A stretch of DNA of 64,000 nucleotides from Celeribacter persicus (GCF_003050785.1 NZ_QAOH01000007.1:1-64000); one strand, 5' to 3'. Numbered from the stretch's first letter, positions 14,946-25,211 are shown. A program made the numbers and translations. The notes: generated by a model from the sequence alone, not told the origin.

Positions 14946-16164
14946 CTTTCTTAAGCGGTTCAGCTCTCGTCAGTGCGAGGATATGTGGTGCCATGACTTT
15001 TGCCACCTCGGCAAATACAGGCACGGCCACCGAGTTGCCGAATTGCTTGTAGGCCTGAGTGTCAGACACCGGAATCCGGAAGTCATCGGGGTAGCCCATC
15101 AGCCGCGCACATTCACGAGGCGTGAGGCGTCGCGGATTGTTGCCTTCGCCCCGACTGATCAGAATCTCGGAACCGTCTTTGTAATAGCGGGCCGACAACG
15201 TGCGCGAGATACTGTCACCATCGACCATGCCAAAGCCGAACCCATTCCCCTTGGCCTTATGCTTTGCAGCATAGCCTTGCAGATAGGCCCAAAGTTTGTC
15301 GGTCAGGGTGTATTTATCGCTGACCACAGCATCCGGCCCAACGGTAAAATGCCCCTCGGGTTGTTCCGTGCCATTTTCAGGGTGCAGAACATGGCGCATC
15401 CGCCTGGTCCCGTAAGTCGGAAGATGCACGTCATCGAAGCTGAACCCGGTCGCTTCACGGAAGCCGACCATCACAATCCGTTCGCGATGTTGCGGCACGA
15501 AATGCCCGGCATCAATGATCCGGGTCTCCAGCGTGTAACCGAGTTCCTCGGTCAGCTTGCGGCGGATCACCTCGAAGGTGCGGCCCTTATCGTGGCTTTT
15601 CAGGTTCTTGACGTTCTCCAGCATGAAGGCCGCAGGACGGTGGTGCATGAGGATGCGTAGCACATCGAAGAACAGCGTTCCCTGGGTCTCATCGTCAAAG
15701 CCATGCGCGCGGCCGAGTGCGTTCTTCTTGGACACCCCGGCGATCGAGAAGGGCTGGCAGGGAAAGCCCGCAACCAGCACGTCATGCGCGGGGATGTCTT
15801 CGGCGTCTACCTCCCGGATGTCGCCCACCGGAAGCCGGTTGTCAGGAAAGTTCGCCATATAGGTCTGCTGGGCGTACTTGTCCCATTCAGAGGTGAAGAT
15901 GCAGCGACCACCCGCGCTCTCCATTGCCCGCCGCAGGCCGCCGATCCCCGCGAACAGGTCGATGAAAGTAAAGGTCTTTTCCGCATCGCCTGCATCGCGC
16001 CGCCGCTCGATCTCCATGTTCAGAAGACGGATCACGCTGTCACGGGGGATTTCCTCACCGCGCTTCCAGCGATAGATGTGGCCTTCTGAATAGCCAAGCA
16101 CGCGCGCGGCCTCGGGCACAGAGTATCCGGCTTGCGCCAGAAGTGTGGAAAAGTCAGCCTGCAT
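14938..16164 (-). CDS. dcm: DNA (cytosine-5)-methyltransferase, Dcm/M.EcoRII type
   Basis: All key C5-methyltransferase motifs are present: FAGIGG (71-76), the catalytic FPCQPFS (C136), ENVKNL, QHRERIV, and the C-terminal QFGNSVAVPV. The LGYTLETRIIDAGHFVPQHRERIVMVGFR stretch resembles Dcm/M.EcoRII and supports a CCWGG-like site, although the target domain could differ. The first 55 residues form a helix-turn-helix (YSVPEAARVLGYSEGHIYRWKRGEEIP), as in methyltransferases that repress their own promoter. It is the first gene of a three-gene restriction unit with Vsr and an EcoRII-C endonuclease. Confidence 0.93.
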   Translation of the reverse strand: MQADFSTLLAQAGYSVPEAARVLGYSEGHIYRWKRGEEIPRDSVIRLLNMEIERRRDAGDAEKTFTFIDLFAGIGGLRRAMESAGGRCIFTSEWDKYAQQTYMANFPDNRLPVGDIREVDAEDIPAHDVLVAGFPCQPFSIAGVSKKNALGRAHGFDDETQGTLFFDVLRILMHHRPAAFMLENVKNLKSHDKGRTFEVIRRKLTEELGYTLETRIIDAGHFVPQHRERIVMVGFREATGFSFDDVHLPTYGTRRMRHVLHPENGTEQPEGHFTVGPDAVVSDKYTLTDKLWAYLQGYAAKHKAKGNGFGFGMVDGDSISRTLSARYYKDGSEILISRGEGNNPRRLTPRECARLMGYPDDFRIPVSDTQAYKQFGNSVAVPVFAEVAKVMAPHILALTRAEPLKKVG

Positions 16165-16845
16165 GTGTCAACGCGCCTCTGGGAATTTTTCTGACACAAT
16201 GTCTATATGAGTCACCTTAATCAAGAACAAACGACGAAACATGATGGCTTTTTTCGCCTATCCGGTAAGCTAGCTTTTTCGCTCAGGGCGCTGTCCTTCT
16301 GACACGCGACGGACCCTTGGCTCTACGTCCGGCCGGTAGGCCTGTTGACTGCGGTCCGACCGTTTCTCGCCACGTTAAGGGTGTGACGGAAGGCGGCACG
16401 AAATCTGCTGCGGCAGCCAGAAAATCTGCGTGAAGGATACGGTAAGGATCGCACGATTCTCAGGATATCAACAGATGATAGTGGCTGAGACCACTTCATG
16501 CTTCCGGCGTTTCGACATGTTCTCATCTCATCCCTCTTGGCGACCAGCAGAGATCAGATCGCGGCTTCCGTCACTGTCCGGTTTTCAGGGAGAACCTCGG
16601 GGAGTTTCAGCGACGAGCACAGTAAGCTCTTGCTTCGGACCTTGATCCGATGTGGGAGCAGACCTTCTCCTCCGTTTCGTCTGGCATTGCTCGCCAATCT
16701 GGCAAACCTTCCGAACGGCACCACTGAGCCTCGCAACCCAAATGCAGTGGCGTGGTTGAATTGCATGCCTGCATCGCGCCAGAAGGCGCGTCCTCGCCCT
16801 CCCAGGCGATCAGACCAACCCAACAGCTTGGAATTTCGAGGTTAA
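16165..16845. other. intergenic region upstream of the methyltransferase
   Basis: About 680 bp without a credible gene. The imperfect palindrome GACACAATGTC at 16193-16203, 30 bp before the methyltransferase start, is a candidate site for autorepression by its N-terminal helix-turn-helix. Short open frames between 16320 and 16830 have no homology I can recognise and poor codon character. The region probably contains degenerate island sequence up to the tRNA. Confidence 0.4.
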
Positions 16846-16922
16846 TGGCGCACCCATCAGGATTCGAACCTGAGGCCTTCGCCTTCGGAGGGCGACGCTC
16901 TATCCAGCTGAGCTATGGGTGC
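16846..16922 (-). tRNA. tRNA-Arg (CCG)
   Basis: A full cloverleaf can be drawn. The acceptor stem GCACCCA/TGGGTGC is followed by G and an encoded CCA (16846-16848). The D arm is GCTCAGCTGGATAGAGC, the anticodon stem TCGCC/GGCGA with loop CTCCGAA (anticodon CCG), and the T arm CAGG-TTCGAAT-CCTG. It stands at the right edge of the accessory island, next to a truncated second copy. Confidence 0.95.
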
Positions 16923-17066
16923 GCAGTAGAACCGTCAGGCCCTGACTGCTTACGCAGTGCTTACGCGACTTCTCCAGCCTTTAAATCGAAAAACGATCTG
17001 CTCGGCAAGAGCTTGGTATCACGTATCTTTCTTAGTCCTCTTCATCACGGCATCCCCTTGACATCA

Positions 17067-17108
17067 GCCTTCGGAGGGCAGCGCTCTATCCAGCTGAGCT
17101 ATGGGTGC
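17067..17108 (-). pseudogene. truncated tRNA-Arg (CCG), 5' portion only
   Basis: The 42 nt match the 5' end of tRNA-Arg(CCG): acceptor strand GCACCCA, full D arm, anticodon stem and CTCCGAA loop. They end after GGC, three bases into the 3' anticodon strand. Variable arm, T arm and 3' acceptor strand are absent. It is a direct repeat of 16881-16922 with two or three substitutions in the anticodon stem (GCTGCC versus GTCGCC). It is probably the native gene, split by integration at the core GCCTTCGGAGGGC (plus strand). Confidence 0.75.
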
Positions 17109-17189
17109 GCGGGCTGACCGCGTCAGTGCGCCTGTCTATAGGCGATGCATGCCGGGCGTGCAATCGGTTTTCACGCCCGGCAGAAGGCT

Positions 17190-18407
17190 TTAGCCGAAGA
17201 ATTCCCGGCACAGTTCCAGCGCCCCGACCAGACGGTCGACCTCTTCGCGGGTGTTGTACATCGCAAACGACGCCCGGCAGGTGGCGGTGACGCCCAGATG
17301 CTGCATGAGCGGCATGGCGCAATGGCTTCCCGCGCGCACCGCAACGCCCTTTTTGTCGAGAACGGTGGAGATGTCATGCGGGTGCGCACCCTCCATGGTG
17401 AATGAGAAGATCGCACCCTTGCCCGGTGCCGTGCCTTGCACATTGAGCCAGTTGAGGTTTTGCAACCGCTCGGCAGCATAAGCCGCAAGCGAAGCCTCAT
17501 AAGCGGCGATGTTTTCCATGCCGATTTGCATCAGGTAATCGAGTGCCACCCCCATGCCAATGGTCTGAACAATCCCCGGCGTGCCGGCCTCGAACTTGAG
17601 CGGCGGCTTGGCATAGGTCACCGCGTCTTTTGTCACCGTGTCGATCATGTCGCCACCACCGAGGAAGGGGCGCATTTCGGCCTGACGCTCCGCGCGGATG
17701 TAGATCGCCCCGGAGCCGGACGGGCCATAGAGCTTATGCCCGGTGATCGGATAGAAATCGCAGCCCATGTCCTGCACATCGACCGGACCATGCACCGCCC
17801 CCTGCGACCCGTCGACCAGCGTCGCCACGCCCTTTTCGCGCGCGGCATGGCAGATGGTTTTCACATCGACCCGCGTGCCGGTGACGTTGGACATTTGGGT
17901 TATCGCGACAAGCTTGGTTTTCGGCCCTATGGCGTCGATCACCGCCTGCGGGTCGAGCGATCCGTCGGGGGCACAATCGACCCATTTCAGGACAACACCC
18001 TGACGGTCGCGCAGGAAATGCCAGGGCACGATATTGGCGTGATGTTCGAGCACCGACAGCACGATCTCATCGCCCGCCCCCAGATGCTCCGCACCCCAGC
18101 CATAGGATACGAGGTTGATCCCCTCAGTCGTCCCGGAGGTGAAGACGATCTCATCCTCATGACCCGCGTTCAGAAACTTCGCCACGATCTGACGCACATT
18201 CTCGTACTTGTCGGTCGCAAGGTTGGAAAGAAAGTGCAACCCACGGTGAACATTGGCATATTCTGACGTATAGGCTTGGGTGATCGCGTCGATCACTACC
18301 TGCGGCTTCTGCGCGGAGGCGCCATTGTCGAGATAAGTCAGCGGCTGGCCGTTGACCTCGCGCGCGAGGATCGGGAAATCGGCCCGGATTTTTGCGACAT
18401 CGAACAT
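17190..18407 (-). CDS. sufS: SufS-type cysteine desulfurase
   Basis: SufS removes sulfur from cysteine to feed SufBCD-dependent Fe-S cluster assembly. The 405-residue protein has YLDNGASAQKP at the start, the PLP lysine in ITGHKLYGPSG and the catalytic cysteine in RAGSHCAMPL, which identifies a group II desulfurase. It is the last gene of the leftward suf cluster in this window. Its partner SufE/SufU is not in view. The stop lies only 80 bp from the split tRNA, so genes that often follow sufS in relatives (sufT, sufA) may have been separated from it. Confidence 0.95.
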   Translation of the reverse strand: MFDVAKIRADFPILAREVNGQPLTYLDNGASAQKPQVVIDAITQAYTSEYANVHRGLHFLSNLATDKYENVRQIVAKFLNAGHEDEIVFTSGTTEGINLVSYGWGAEHLGAGDEIVLSVLEHHANIVPWHFLRDRQGVVLKWVDCAPDGSLDPQAVIDAIGPKTKLVAITQMSNVTGTRVDVKTICHAAREKGVATLVDGSQGAVHGPVDVQDMGCDFYPITGHKLYGPSGSGAIYIRAERQAEMRPFLGGGDMIDTVTKDAVTYAKPPLKFEAGTPGIVQTIGMGVALDYLMQIGMENIAAYEASLAAYAAERLQNLNWLNVQGTAPGKGAIFSFTMEGAHPHDISTVLDKKGVAVRAGSHCAMPLMQHLGVTATCRASFAMYNTREEVDRLVGALELCREFFG

Positions 18408-18408
18408 G

Positions 18409-18891
18409 TCAGCTCTCTTTCTTCACGACTTCCGCAAGCATTACGCCCCAGAAGTATATCAAGGCGCCGAGGGCGAGAACGCCCACGCCATTGGTCGTGG
18501 CTCCCGGCCCGACAAACCCCGCCGTCAGCCCCCAGAGGAGCCACAAAGGCGCGGCACAGAGAAGTCCCCAGAACATCGCCAGACGCACCTCGAATCCGGT
18601 GGCCTGCGCGCCCGTGAGACGCAGGGCAAAGCCCACGACCCCGGAAAGCACGTAGAACACCAAGGGCATGATGAAGAGCCAGCTCAGGAGCGTCGCGCCC
18701 ATGAGCATCTGCACCTCCTGGCCCGTCTCAAACGCCACACGCGACAGCCGCGGCCATTGCGCGACAAAAATCAGCCCGCAGGCGAGCATGAGGGTGACGA
18801 GCGCGCCGCCCTCGCTTTCGCCCGCGAGCCGGTGCCGGAGCACGGTCCGCGGAGCGCGGTAGCTTTTCGCGATGTCGGTGACGACGCCCAT
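18409..18891 (-). CDS. Yip1 family integral membrane protein
   Basis: A 160-residue protein with four or five hydrophobic helices, including GGALVTLMLACGLIFVAQW, LLSWLFIMPLVFYVLSGVVG, FWGLLCAAPLWLLWGLTAG and a C-terminal VGVLALGALIYFWGVML. The layout and Gly/Trp-rich helices fit the Yip1 domain family. It sits one base before sufS and two after sufD, so it is co-transcribed with the suf genes. In related bacteria a Yip1-type gene is often found in this position; its role in Fe-S assembly is unknown. Confidence 0.75.
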   Translation of the reverse strand: MGVVTDIAKSYRAPRTVLRHRLAGESEGGALVTLMLACGLIFVAQWPRLSRVAFETGQEVQMLMGATLLSWLFIMPLVFYVLSGVVGFALRLTGAQATGFEVRLAMFWGLLCAAPLWLLWGLTAGFVGPGATTNGVGVLALGALIYFWGVMLAEVVKKES

Positions 18892-18892
18892 G

Positions 18893-20188
18893 TTATTTCC
18901 GACGCCGTTTCAGCCAGCCTTCGAGGCGATGCAGGATATCTTCGGCAATTGCCTTATCCTCGATCTCCTCGATGGCTTCGGCCAGAAAGGCCAGCGTCAG
19001 AAGGTCGGTCGCGTCAGAGGCCGGCACACCGCGCGAGCGCAGGTAGAACAACGCCTCCTCGTCGATCGCCCCCACAGTGGAACCATGCGAACAGGCAACA
19101 TCATCGGCGTAGATTTCCAGCTCGGGCTTGGCGAGGAACTGACTGTTGTCGTCCAGCAGCAGGCCTTGTGAAATCTGGTAACCGTCGGTTTTCTGCGCAT
19201 CGGGTTTGACGAGGATCTTGCCCTGGAACACCGCCTTAGCACCATTCCGAAGCACCTTCTTGAACACCTGACGGCTTTCGCAGCGCTCCGCGTCATGGGT
19301 GATGAACACGGTGTCGTCATGGTGGAAATCGCCATCCCCCATGGCCGCGCCCGCGACATGGGCAACCGAGTCGTCGCCGATGATGTCGATGAACACCTCG
19401 TTGCGGGTCAGGACGCCGTTGGCGGTCATGGTGAAGCTCTTGAACAGCGCCTCCTGACCGACGGTCGCGAAGATATGAGTCACCGCACGACGCTCATGAT
19501 CACGGCCTTGGGCGCGGACGTGGTGGAAGGCGGCCTTGTCGGCGACCTCGATCTCCATCACCTTGTTGAACCGCGCCGCCGCCGGACCGTTCTCCAGAAC
19601 GGTCAGGTCGGCACCTTCGTCCACGCGGATGACGTGGTGCAGAATGGCGTCGGAGCTTTCCTCCTTGTGCAGGTAGACGAACGACACCGGTTTGGCGACT
19701 TTGCCAGTGGCACGGATCACCATGCCATCGGTCGCAAAAGCGGTGTTGAGCGTCGCAAACGGGCGCTCCACTGGCACCTGCGCCTTTTTCTCCTGAACGC
19801 CGTAAGCGTCCTTCACCCAGTGGATGTCGGAGGAAAGCGCATCCGAGAGACGCATGATCTCAAGATTTTCGCCCTCAAGCGCATCGGACGCCTCGGCGTC
19901 GAACACACCGTCGACGAACACGAGTTTGATCCGGTCGAGGCCGGAGAAGACTGGAGCCTCCCCCGCCGTAAAGACCGCAGCTTTTGGAGCCTCGGTTGCA
20001 TTCAGGCTGTCAGGTCGGGTCCAACGCCAATATTCGTCCCGCCCCTGCGGCAAGCCCATGGTGAGCAGCCGATTGAGAGCGTCCTGACGCAGGGCCTCGG
20101 CCCAGGGCGCACCAGCCGGAAAGGTCATCCCCTCCACTCGCGCCGCCGTCGCGTCCAGTTTCTTCTGTTTCAGTTCCGCACGTTTCAT
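18893..20188 (-). CDS. sufD: Fe-S cluster assembly protein SufD
   Basis: SufD forms the SufBC2D scaffold with SufB and the SufC ATPase. The 431-residue protein carries the right-handed beta-helix repeats and, near the C-terminus, the conserved ACSHGSTVGAIDEEALFYLRSRG segment whose histidine helps build the nascent cluster. Its ATG overlaps the sufC stop (TGATG), giving tight coupling and likely balanced stoichiometry. Confidence 0.95.
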   Translation of the reverse strand: MKRAELKQKKLDATAARVEGMTFPAGAPWAEALRQDALNRLLTMGLPQGRDEYWRWTRPDSLNATEAPKAAVFTAGEAPVFSGLDRIKLVFVDGVFDAEASDALEGENLEIMRLSDALSSDIHWVKDAYGVQEKKAQVPVERPFATLNTAFATDGMVIRATGKVAKPVSFVYLHKEESSDAILHHVIRVDEGADLTVLENGPAAARFNKVMEIEVADKAAFHHVRAQGRDHERRAVTHIFATVGQEALFKSFTMTANGVLTRNEVFIDIIGDDSVAHVAGAAMGDGDFHHDDTVFITHDAERCESRQVFKKVLRNGAKAVFQGKILVKPDAQKTDGYQISQGLLLDDNSQFLAKPELEIYADDVACSHGSTVGAIDEEALFYLRSRGVPASDATDLLTLAFLAEAIEEIEDKAIAEDILHRLEGWLKRRRK

Positions 20189-20949
20189 CAGGCCTTCTCC
20201 ACCTCGGCCAGAAGATCGGCATAGCCATTATGCTCGACCTCAAGCGCCAGTTCCGGCCCGCCGGATTTCACGATACGCCCGTCATACATGATGTGCACCA
20301 CATCCGGTTTGATGTGATCGAGAAGGCGCTGGTAGTGGGTGATCACCACGAAGGACCGCTTGCCGTCGCGCAGCGCGTTCACGCCGTCGGACACCAGTTT
20401 CATCGCGTCCACGTCAAGCCCGCTATCGGTCTCGTCGAGGATGCAGAGCTTCGGTTCCAGCATCGCCATTTGCAGAATTTCGTTGCGTTTCTTCTCGCCG
20501 CCGGAGAAACCCATGTTGACCGGGCGTTTCAGCATGTCGGCGTCGATCTGAAGGCTTTTCGCCTTGGCACGGACCAGTTTGAGAAAATCGGTGGCCGACA
20601 GTTCCTCTTCGCCGCGCGCCTTGTGCTGGGCGTTCACGGCGGTGCGCAGGAAGGTCATGTTGGACACGCCGGGGATTTCGACCGGGTACTGGAACGCGAG
20701 GAACAGACCGGCGGCAGCGCGCTCTTCGGGTTCCATCTCAAGGATGTCCTCTCCATCGAGCGTCGCTTCGCCTTCGGTCACCACATAACCGTCGCGGCCC
20801 GAGAGCACATAGGAGGTGGTCGATTTCCCAGAGCCGTTCGGCCCCATGATCGCATGCACTTCACCTTCGCCAACGGTGAGGTTCACACCCTTGAGGATTT
20901 GCTTGTCCTCTTCTTCAAGTTTGACGTGGAGATTTTTGATTTCCAACAT
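20188..20949 (-). CDS. sufC: Fe-S cluster assembly ATPase SufC
   Basis: An ABC-type ATPase that drives the SufBCD scaffold. Walker A GPNGSGKST lies at 36-44, the signature FSGGEKKRNEILQM near 150, Walker B CILDETDSGLD near 170, and the switch histidine in VVITHYQRLL. At 253 residues it is the usual length. It precedes sufD directly and is separated from sufB by about 2.7 kb of unrelated-looking genes read in the same direction. Confidence 0.96.
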   Translation of the reverse strand: MLEIKNLHVKLEEEDKQILKGVNLTVGEGEVHAIMGPNGSGKSTTSYVLSGRDGYVVTEGEATLDGEDILEMEPEERAAAGLFLAFQYPVEIPGVSNMTFLRTAVNAQHKARGEEELSATDFLKLVRAKAKSLQIDADMLKRPVNMGFSGGEKKRNEILQMAMLEPKLCILDETDSGLDVDAMKLVSDGVNALRDGKRSFVVITHYQRLLDHIKPDVVHIMYDGRIVKSGGPELALEVEHNGYADLLAEVEKA

Positions 20950-21084
20950 TTTATTGTCCTTTCACGGAAGAGAGCCCACGCGAGATCGAAACCCCGGCAG
21001 GCACATGTGCGTTTGTTATGTTCGAATGGGGCACCGCGACCCGCGCGGCGCTGATGAGATCATCGCGGGACGAAGCGAGGCCGC

Positions 21085-21354
21085 TCAGCCCCCCGCGAAG
21101 TGCAAAAACAGAAGCAGACCGGAGCCCAGAGCCACCAGCTTGAGCATACCGGATTTCAGCCCGAGGCTCAAAAGCTCTCCAACCGACAAACGGCCCTCGA
21201 TGACCGGTGCCTTGTGCTGCACGCCGGAGACCTTGTTGCCCGCAGGCGTGTCGACATCCTGCAAACCGGTGTAGACCGTCGCAAAGGTGTTCGGCCCTCC
21301 CGCCTGAATGCGCCGGATGCGATCCGCGAATTGTGCCTGTTGCCCATCCTGCAT
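21085..21354 (-). CDS. small protein with a C-terminal membrane anchor
   Basis: This 89-residue protein has a soluble N-terminal part (FADRIRRIQAGGPNTFATVYTGLQD) and a C-terminal hydrophobic helix (LVALGSGLLLFLHFAGG). GAGG and AGAGG elements precede the ATG at 21354. It belongs to the group of uncharacterised genes inserted between sufB and sufC. The layout suggests a tail-anchored inner membrane protein. I do not know its function. Confidence 0.65.
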   Translation of the reverse strand: MQDGQQAQFADRIRRIQAGGPNTFATVYTGLQDVDTPAGNKVSGVQHKAPVIEGRLSVGELLSLGLKSGMLKLVALGSGLLLFLHFAGG

Positions 21355-21450
21355 CCTCTTGCCCCTCTTCCCGTTTCTTGTTCCGGACGGGTCCAGATTG
21401 ATCCGGAAATGGGGAAAGATCGTGGCAAGTGCCGGGAATTGTTGCGGCCC

Positions 21451-22005
21451 TCAGATCGGGTAGCTGTGCCCCCGGAAGGACAGCGTGCCCGGCTCCGTCG
21501 TGTCGGTCACATGCGCGACCCATTGCGGCGAGAACAGGCGCGAAAACACGTCCGGCATTTCGTGCACCACATTGTGCATGGTCACCATGGCCAGAAGGAT
21601 ACCGGCGAATTGCGCCCCCATGTGTTTGACCGCGGAGAGAGACACAGCCTCGCGCAGGATGAAGGCGATCACGATAGCGAAGATCACATCGAGCGCCAGA
21701 TCGAGATCCGCCGAGACCGATATCACGCCATCTGAAAGCTGAAAGCGCAGCCAGCGCGCAATCACCGCCGCCAGACCGCCCATGGCGAAGGCCAAGAGAT
21801 AGCACAGCACCTGCGTGAGTTTCAGTCGTGGCTCCATCGCGGAAGCGCCATGCACGCCCTGCGCCCTGTGCCGGGCCAGCATCTCCTTGAGGTGCTGGTT
21901 GCGGCCATGCGTGCGCGTCTGGCTGGGGCCCATCCTGTGCAGAACGCCCTGCGACGGGCGCGACACACGCTCCAGACGGTTGTAGAATTCTTCGCGCTGA
22001 TCCAT
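21451..22005 (-). CDS. membrane protein of unknown function
   Basis: The 184-residue protein has a basic soluble N-terminus (about 55 residues) and three or four hydrophobic helices (LCYLLAFAMGGLAAVIARWL, LDLALDVIFAIVIAFILREAVSL, FAGILLAMVTMHNVVHEM). AAGG eight bases upstream supports the ATG at 22005 over an earlier in-frame GTG. It is encoded within the suf cluster and faces the same way, but shows no metal-binding or Fe-S motif. Confidence 0.65.
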   Translation of the reverse strand: MDQREEFYNRLERVSRPSQGVLHRMGPSQTRTHGRNQHLKEMLARHRAQGVHGASAMEPRLKLTQVLCYLLAFAMGGLAAVIARWLRFQLSDGVISVSADLDLALDVIFAIVIAFILREAVSLSAVKHMGAQFAGILLAMVTMHNVVHEMPDVFSRLFSPQWVAHVTDTTEPGTLSFRGHSYPI

Positions 22006-22095
22006 CAAAACACCCTTTACCACACTGTATAAACGGGGCGTTTACCATTTGATCGTGGCAAAAATCAGGCGTTATGGCAGGGAAGGACGTCATCA

Positions 22096-22719
22096 TCACG
22101 CTTTCCCCTGAAACAGTTTGAGAACCGTGTAAAGCGACGCTGCGGGCAGGTTGTCGACGGGGGCCAGATCGAATTGCGCCATGCGACCGTGAACTCCGGT
22201 CGGTTCGGCGAATTGCGTGATTCCCGCGTATTTGTCTTCGCGCCCGACATAGTCGTCGATCAACACGCGTGTCGGTCTGGTGATGGACACCAGCGTCGCA
22301 AGGAAACACCCCGCCCGGAACCGCCCGTCGATCAGTACGAGATCGGGCGCGATCAGATCGTCACGCTGCCAGACCCCGAAACAGTAATCCGGGTAGCGGA
22401 ACCATTTGCTGTTGTTCGACGGGTAGGACCAGCCCTTGGTCGGACCGATATCGGCATGGATGAGGTGCAACTCGGCCTTGGGCGGGTGGCGTTCGAAATG
22501 CGTCACCATGGCGGCATGCCAGTCTTTCGCCCCTTCGACGGACCAGATGACCTTGCCGGGTTGCGCCGCGGCATAAGCGGTGGAGCCCCCCGAACCGTAT
22601 TCGACAATCCGCTCCGCCCGGTCGTATTGCGCACAGACATAGTCCGCCACCTCCTCCGGGAAGGTCAGCTCAGGCCCACCGGGGCCTAAAGAGGTGCTAT
22701 GTGCGCTCTGCGGGATCAT
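22096..22719 (-). CDS. putative class I SAM-dependent methyltransferase-like protein
   Basis: The 207-residue protein has a motif I-like loop (IVEYGSGGSTAYAA, about 38-51), then an acidic strand end (IWSVEGAKDW) and a motif IV-like strand (DLVLIDGRFRAGCFLATL). This fits Rossmann methyltransferases that act on small molecules or glycans. The substrate is unknown. It overlaps the next upstream gene's stop by 1 bp, so it is part of the same transcript. It has no obvious link to Fe-S assembly. Confidence 0.6.
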   Translation of the reverse strand: MIPQSAHSTSLGPGGPELTFPEEVADYVCAQYDRAERIVEYGSGGSTAYAAAQPGKVIWSVEGAKDWHAAMVTHFERHPPKAELHLIHADIGPTKGWSYPSNNSKWFRYPDYCFGVWQRDDLIAPDLVLIDGRFRAGCFLATLVSITRPTRVLIDDYVGREDKYAGITQFAEPTGVHGRMAQFDLAPVDNLPAASLYTVLKLFQGKA

Positions 22720-22931
22720 CAGCCGGAATAGCTCACCATGCGGATCAGCGCGGTGAAGACCAGCGCCGCGAGCCCGACCACGAGCGCCGTCACCACAACG
22801 GAATTCCCGATCAGCCCTTCCCGATTGCCGCCCTTGGCGCGCATGCCGAGACCGATCAGCAGACCGATGAAGATGCCGACGCCGATGCCGGAGGATTTGA
22901 TCAGGAAATAGGGCAAAAGTTCGAAATGCAT
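22719..22931 (-). CDS. small membrane protein
   Basis: A 70-residue protein with two hydrophobic helices (SSGIGVGIFIGLLIGLGMRA and NSVVVTALVVGLAALVFTALI) joined by a short basic loop (KGGNREG). It lies between the YbjQ-like gene and the methyltransferase-like gene and touches the latter. Function unknown. Confidence 0.65.
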   Translation of the reverse strand: MHFELLPYFLIKSSGIGVGIFIGLLIGLGMRAKGGNREGLIGNSVVVTALVVGLAALVFTALIRMVSYSG

Positions 22932-22945
22932 GATTTAACCTGTCC

Positions 22946-23257
22946 TTATTCCACGATCACGGCGGTGCCGGAAGCGGACACCATCAGCATCTGGCCGATC
23001 ACCTCGTAATCGAGATCGACACCGATAACAGCATTCGCCCCCAGAGCGCGCGCCTTGTCCTCCATCTCGCTCAAAGCGGTCTCCCGCCCCTCGGCGAGTT
23101 TCGATTCATAGGCGTTCGAGCGCCCGCCGATGATGTCGGTCACCTGCGCGAAAAGATCGCGCACGATATTGGCCCCCATGATCGCCTCGCCGGTGACGAT
23201 GCCGCGATAGGCGGTGATCTTTTTTCCCTCGATCGAGGGGGTCGTGGTCACGATCAT
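22946..23257 (-). CDS. YbjQ/UPF0145 family protein
   Basis: The 103-residue protein shows the family pattern: [84 protein letters not shown]. Members form pentameric rings, and older annotations call them heavy-metal-binding, but their function is unsettled. It is co-directional with the suf genes. Confidence 0.9.
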   Translation of the reverse strand: MIVTTTPSIEGKKITAYRGIVTGEAIMGANIVRDLFAQVTDIIGGRSNAYESKLAEGRETALSEMEDKARALGANAVIGVDLDYEVIGQMLMVSASGTAVIVE

Positions 23258-23336
23258 TGCTTCGCTTCCTTCAAAATATCGCCGCCGATCATACTAAAGA
23301 TGTCAGGCGCGTCGCACTCATGATCAGATCGGATCA

Positions 23337-23630
23337 TCATTGCTTTTCTTTCCCATCAGTCTTGGCTGGCAAAACGGCACCTGTCACAAGCCCCACGATC
23401 ATCCCGACAGCTCCGGCTCCACCGGAGCCAATCGAGAATATGATAAACGGATCTTTCACACGCGAGAGGTCCATGAGCCCCATCAAAAGCGTGCCCCCGA
23501 CAAGCCCGAACCCCAAGGCAAAATAGCCTCCGAACTTAAGGACGCGCGCATTCTTCGGGTCCACATATGCCCACACGCCCGGCGCGACATGAAGCTGTTC
23601 AGTATGCTCATTGTCACGCCGAATACGCAT
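23337..23630 (-). CDS. small membrane protein of unknown function
   Basis: A 97-residue protein with two hydrophobic helices (VLKFGGYFALGFGLVGGTLLMGLM and FSIGSGGAGAVGMIVGLVTGAVL) and charged ends. It starts two bases after the sufB stop, so it is translated from the suf message. Nothing in the sequence suggests a specific role. Confidence 0.65.
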   Translation of the reverse strand: MRIRRDNEHTEQLHVAPGVWAYVDPKNARVLKFGGYFALGFGLVGGTLLMGLMDLSRVKDPFIIFSIGSGGAGAVGMIVGLVTGAVLPAKTDGKEKQ

Positions 23631-23632
23631 GC

Positions 23633-25162
<1,530 letters not shown>

Positions 25163-25211
25163 CGGATCACTCCTTCATGTGCGTCGTCTGCTGGCCTTTT
25201 GGCCTTTTGTT

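Noticed and set aside
16323-16823. Short leftward frames between the methyltransferase and tRNA-Arg
   Set aside because: No homology, no ribosome sites, and no transposase-like motif, so I treat the stretch as non-coding.
20951-22309. 452-residue leftward open frame between sufC and the methyltransferase-like gene
   Set aside because: It is in a different frame from the two small genes that have ribosome sites and family-like hydrophobic patterns; its composition is shadow-like.
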